Below are positions 61,743 through 64,000 of a stretch of 64,000 bases of DNA, one piece after another. Origin of the DNA: Rhizobium sp. 16-488-2b (GTDB taxonomy: Bacteria; Pseudomonadota; Alphaproteobacteria; Rhizobiales; Rhizobiaceae). A program made the translations under genes and the position numbers. The notes below the pieces were generated by a model, which saw only the letters and a list, made by a program, of their open reading frames with translations, was not told the DNA's origin and searched no databases. The DNA is taken from the NCBI RefSeq assembly GCF_017741815.1, contig NZ_JAGHMF010000031.1, positions 159,024 to 223,023 on the forward strand, in the 5' to 3' direction. Within the stretch, counting starts at the first letter, position 1; each line of letters opens with the position of its first letter.

Positions 61743-64000
61743 ATGCAGATTTCCCACAATTCTTTGCGACTCTTCCACCGCATGCGGTCCATCAAAGCTA
61801 AGTTTGCGGCCGTGATCATAGGAACAGCAATCGTTTCTTGCGCGTCTGTCGGGGCATTGAGCTATCAGATCGGAAAGAACGGTTTGATAGAGGCGAGCAA
61901 GATCCGCCTCGAGGCAATCGCAGCAAATCAGTCGAAGGCGCTCAGAGCCTATGATGAACGGGTAGCGCAGACGCTGACCGAAATTGCACAGAGCCAGTCG
62001 CTCGGGGAAATGACGGAGCAGGCCGGAAAGGCCATCGCAATGTCTGACCAGAAGGTACGCGAGGCGTTCCAAGACATGTCGAAGACTCCTGAACAAAGAG
62101 CAGCTTTCGACGGATCGACGGTCAAGATGCTCTATTCCGTCAAGCATAGCTCGGTGCATGGGCCACTGTTCAGCGCCTGGAAGAATGCCGATCTGAGCGA
62201 TATCTTCGTCATCGATAACAATGGCCAGCTGGTCTACACGGTTACCAAGGGACCGGAGTTCATGGCGACCGTTCAGGACCCGAAGAACGCGTCCCTGAAG
62301 TCGCTGTTTGATTCATCCGTCGCCGGGCCCGCCGATCAGGTGTACCGGACGGGGTTCATACCGTTCAAAAGCGAGGAAAGCGACGTTTCGGCTTTTCTTG
62401 CTAAGCCACTTGCCAACGTCGTCTGGGGCTCTGTTGTCAAACGTGGCACCGTCGTGATCCGGATCGCACCAGCCAAGCTTCTGGCGCTCGTTTCGCCCGA
62501 AGGGCTTGGCCGGAGTGTTGACGAGGCTTTTCTTATCGGCGCCGATGGCACATTGAGGGCCGGCAACGTCGCGGAAGGCGGCTTAGCGCCGGAGCTGGTC
62601 CAGGCTGCCCGAGACCAAAAGAGTGGCTCCCTCTTCGCCGACGCCGCCAGCGGCTTAATTTTTTATTCCTATGTACCGGTCACGCTTTTTGGGCAACCGC
62701 ACCTTCTGGTCATTGGTCAAGACAAGGCGAAGGTTCTTGCCTCAGCGGATGAACTAGCAAAATGGGCTGGTCTGACCACCTTGGCTGTGCTGTTCGGCAT
62801 GGGGATCGTGGGTTACATCTTCTCGTCCCGCCTCACGAAACCCTTGAAAGACATCACCGGCCTGATGAACCGCCTAAACAACGGTGACCAGACGATCGAG
62901 ATCCGATCCGTGTCGCGTTCCGACGAAATCGGCATTATGGCGCGGGCGCTCGAATCCTTTCGTCAAAGCGCCGTCGACAAGGTGCGAATGGAGGATGAGG
63001 CGATCCACCGCAACGGGCTGCTCGAACAGGAGCGACAATTGCGCGAGACCGAAAGCGCAAGAAGCGCGGCAGAGCTGGAAGTGGCCATGTCGGCGCTGGC
63101 GACCGGTCTGAAGAATCTGGCCGAGGGGAAACTGGATCATCGCATTGAGCATCCTTTCGCCCCGTCGCTCGATCAGCTGCGACAGGATTTCAACGGTTCG
63201 CTGACGCGGCTGCAGGCGACGATGCGCCAGATCCGCGACAATGTCGAAATGATCCAGGGCAACGGCAACCAGATGGCCGAGGCGGCTGAGGATCTTGCCA
63301 AACGTACCGAACAGCAGGCTGCTTCGCTCGAAGAAACGGCCGCCGCCATCGACGAGATTACCGTCACGGTTCGCTCGTCGGCGGAGCGTGCCAAGGATGC
63401 CGACCAGATCGTCCGCCAGGCCAAGCGCAGCGCCGACGACTCGGCGATCGTCGTCAACAATGCGATCGACGCCATGGGCCGCATCGAAGAAGCCTCCCGT
63501 CAGATCGAACAGATTACCGGTGTCATCGACGAGATCGCCTTTCAGACCAATCTTCTTGCCCTGAACGCCGGCGTCGAGGCAGCTCGTGCCGGAGAGGCTG
63601 GCAAGGGCTTCGCTGTCGTTGCCCAGGAGGTGCGCGAACTGGCGCAACGCTCCGCCAAGGCAGCCAAGGAGATCAAGGTCCTCATCAACAAGTCGACGAC
63701 CGAGGTCAATACCGGCTCGCATCTGGTGCAGGAAACCGGCGCGGTCCTTGCGAAGATCAGCACCCAGATTGTTACCATCAGCCAGCACGTCGAAACGATC
63801 GCCCGTGGCAGCCACGACCAGTCGAGTGCCCTGCAGGGGGTCAACTCCACCGTCAATCAGATGGACCAGATGACACAGCACAATGCGGCGATGGTCGAGG
63901 AGACGACGGCCGCAAGCCGCGAACTCGCCTCCCAGGCCGACAGCCTGCTGGGGCTGGGTCAGCAGGTCAAGATTGAAGGAAATGGACGAGAATTGGGCTT
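61743..64000 (+). CDS. Methyl-accepting chemotaxis protein, 3' end outside window
   Basis: Open from ATG 61743 to the window edge (752 codons seen). Domain order: cytoplasmic start, first membrane span at about 19-41 (FAAVIIGTAIVSCASVGAL), a periplasmic sensor of about 300 residues, second span at about 341-360 (LTTLAVLFGMGIVGYIF), a HAMP domain (TKPLKDITGLMNRLNNG), a linker helix, and a methyl-accepting signalling domain with the invariant hairpin tip IDEIAFQTNLLALNAGVEAA at about 595-614 and GFAVVAQEVRELAQRSAKAA. It reports ligand binding to CheA/CheW. Next to opine-type uptake genes it may sense a plant-derived compound. Ala-to-Val at the tip (NAGVEAA, usual NAAVEAA has Ala for Gly) is common in rhizobia. 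Confidence 0.92.
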   Translation, partial: MQISHNSLRLFHRMRSIKAKFAAVIIGTAIVSCASVGALSYQIGKNGLIEASKIRLEAIAANQSKALRAYDERVAQTLTEIAQSQSLGEMTEQAGKAIAMSDQKVREAFQDMSKTPEQRAAFDGSTVKMLYSVKHSSVHGPLFSAWKNADLSDIFVIDNNGQLVYTVTKGPEFMATVQDPKNASLKSLFDSSVAGPADQVYRTGFIPFKSEESDVSAFLAKPLANVVWGSVVKRGTVVIRIAPAKLLALVSPEGLGRSVDEAFLIGADGTLRAGNVAEGGLAPELVQAARDQKSGSLFADAASGLIFYSYVPVTLFGQPHLLVIGQDKAKVLASADELAKWAGLTTLAVLFGMGIVGYIFSSRLTKPLKDITGLMNRLNNGDQTIEIRSVSRSDEIGIMARALESFRQSAVDKVRMEDEAIHRNGLLEQERQLRETESARSAAELEVAMSALATGLKNLAEGKLDHRIEHPFAPSLDQLRQDFNGSLTRLQATMRQIRDNVEMIQGNGNQMAEAAEDLAKRTEQQAASLEETAAAIDEITVTVRSSAERAKDADQIVRQAKRSADDSAIVVNNAIDAMGRIEEASRQIEQITGVIDEIAFQTNLLALNAGVEAARAGEAGKGFAVVAQEVRELAQRSAKAAKEIKVLINKSTTEVNTGSHLVQETGAVLAKISTQIVTISQHVETIARGSHDQSSALQGVNSTVNQMDQMTQHNAAMVEETTAASRELASQADSLLGLGQQVKIEGNGRELG

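Noticed and set aside
62874..63881. 335-residue minus-strand frame
   Set aside because: Antisense to the HAMP and signalling domains of the chemoreceptor; arises from its regular codon pattern.
1..64000. CRISPR arrays, tRNA/rRNA genes, plasmid replication or conjugation genes
   Set aside because: No regularly spaced repeats, RNA gene signatures, or repABC, tra, trb or vir sequences were found on reading.

Overview
The window looks like part of an Agrobacterium/Rhizobium tumour-inducing (Ti) or root-inducing (Ri) plasmid. Its left end is plant-destined T-DNA. A SIS-domain gene (Mas2-like) and a 430-residue phosphatase-reductase fusion (Mas1-like) diverge from a promoter region of about 580 bp with TATA-like boxes. 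Past the fusion gene's stop there is an AATAAA signal, and at 3436-3460 a T-DNA border repeat in right-border orientation. No vir, tra or rep genes and no tRNA or rRNA genes were seen.

3.6-7.0 kb is an insertion-sequence graveyard beside the border: a broken IS66 element, an inverted IS66 tail fragment with a small passenger gene, and an IS4-family element with intact inverted repeats but a dead transposase. A degraded IS5-type transposase lies at 14.4-15.0 kb.

7-26 kb is a catabolic island for an opine-like substrate. It has a DeoR regulator, a RidA-like protein and two complete Dpp/Opp-type ABC transporters, each with its two ATPases fused. A leftward operon encodes a MocC-like dehydrogenase, an FAD amine oxidase and hydantoinase/oxoprolinase subunits A and B. 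This gene content fits mannityl opines such as agropinic and mannopinic acid.

26-39 kb encodes a LacI regulator, an aldo/keto reductase, 6-phosphogluconate dehydratase and a second dehydrogenase, divergent from a GntR/UTRA regulator, a PotFGHI-like ABC transporter, a fructosamine-6-phosphate deglycase and its PfkB kinase. Together these form a phosphorylating pathway for Amadori compounds (deoxyfructosyl amino acids). Two perfect copies of TTGGTATATACCAA mark the likely GntR operators.

39-45.5 kb has a TetR regulator and a leftward cytokinin cassette: adenylate isopentenyltransferase (Tzs-like), a radical SAM protein, isopentenyl-diphosphate isomerase and a LOG phosphoribohydrolase. One short intact and one broken LuxR-type HTH gene lie on either side.

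45.4-61.2 kb joins ethanolamine ammonia-lyase (eutBC) and an N-formylglutamate amidohydrolase-like gene, divergent from a ten-gene operon: amidase, a third Dpp/Opp transporter with one degenerate ATPase half, a DeoR regulator, a carbamoylase-type hydrolase, two tandem choline/ethanolamine-kinase-like proteins and an inositol-monophosphatase-like enzyme. A near-duplicate DeoR regulator follows in reverse orientation. The window ends inside a chemoreceptor gene.

The unifying theme is synthesis of opines in the plant from T-DNA genes, uptake and breakdown of opine-like amino-sugar conjugates by the bacterium, and bacterial cytokinin supply. Functional assignments rest on motifs and gene order read by eye; no database search was run.
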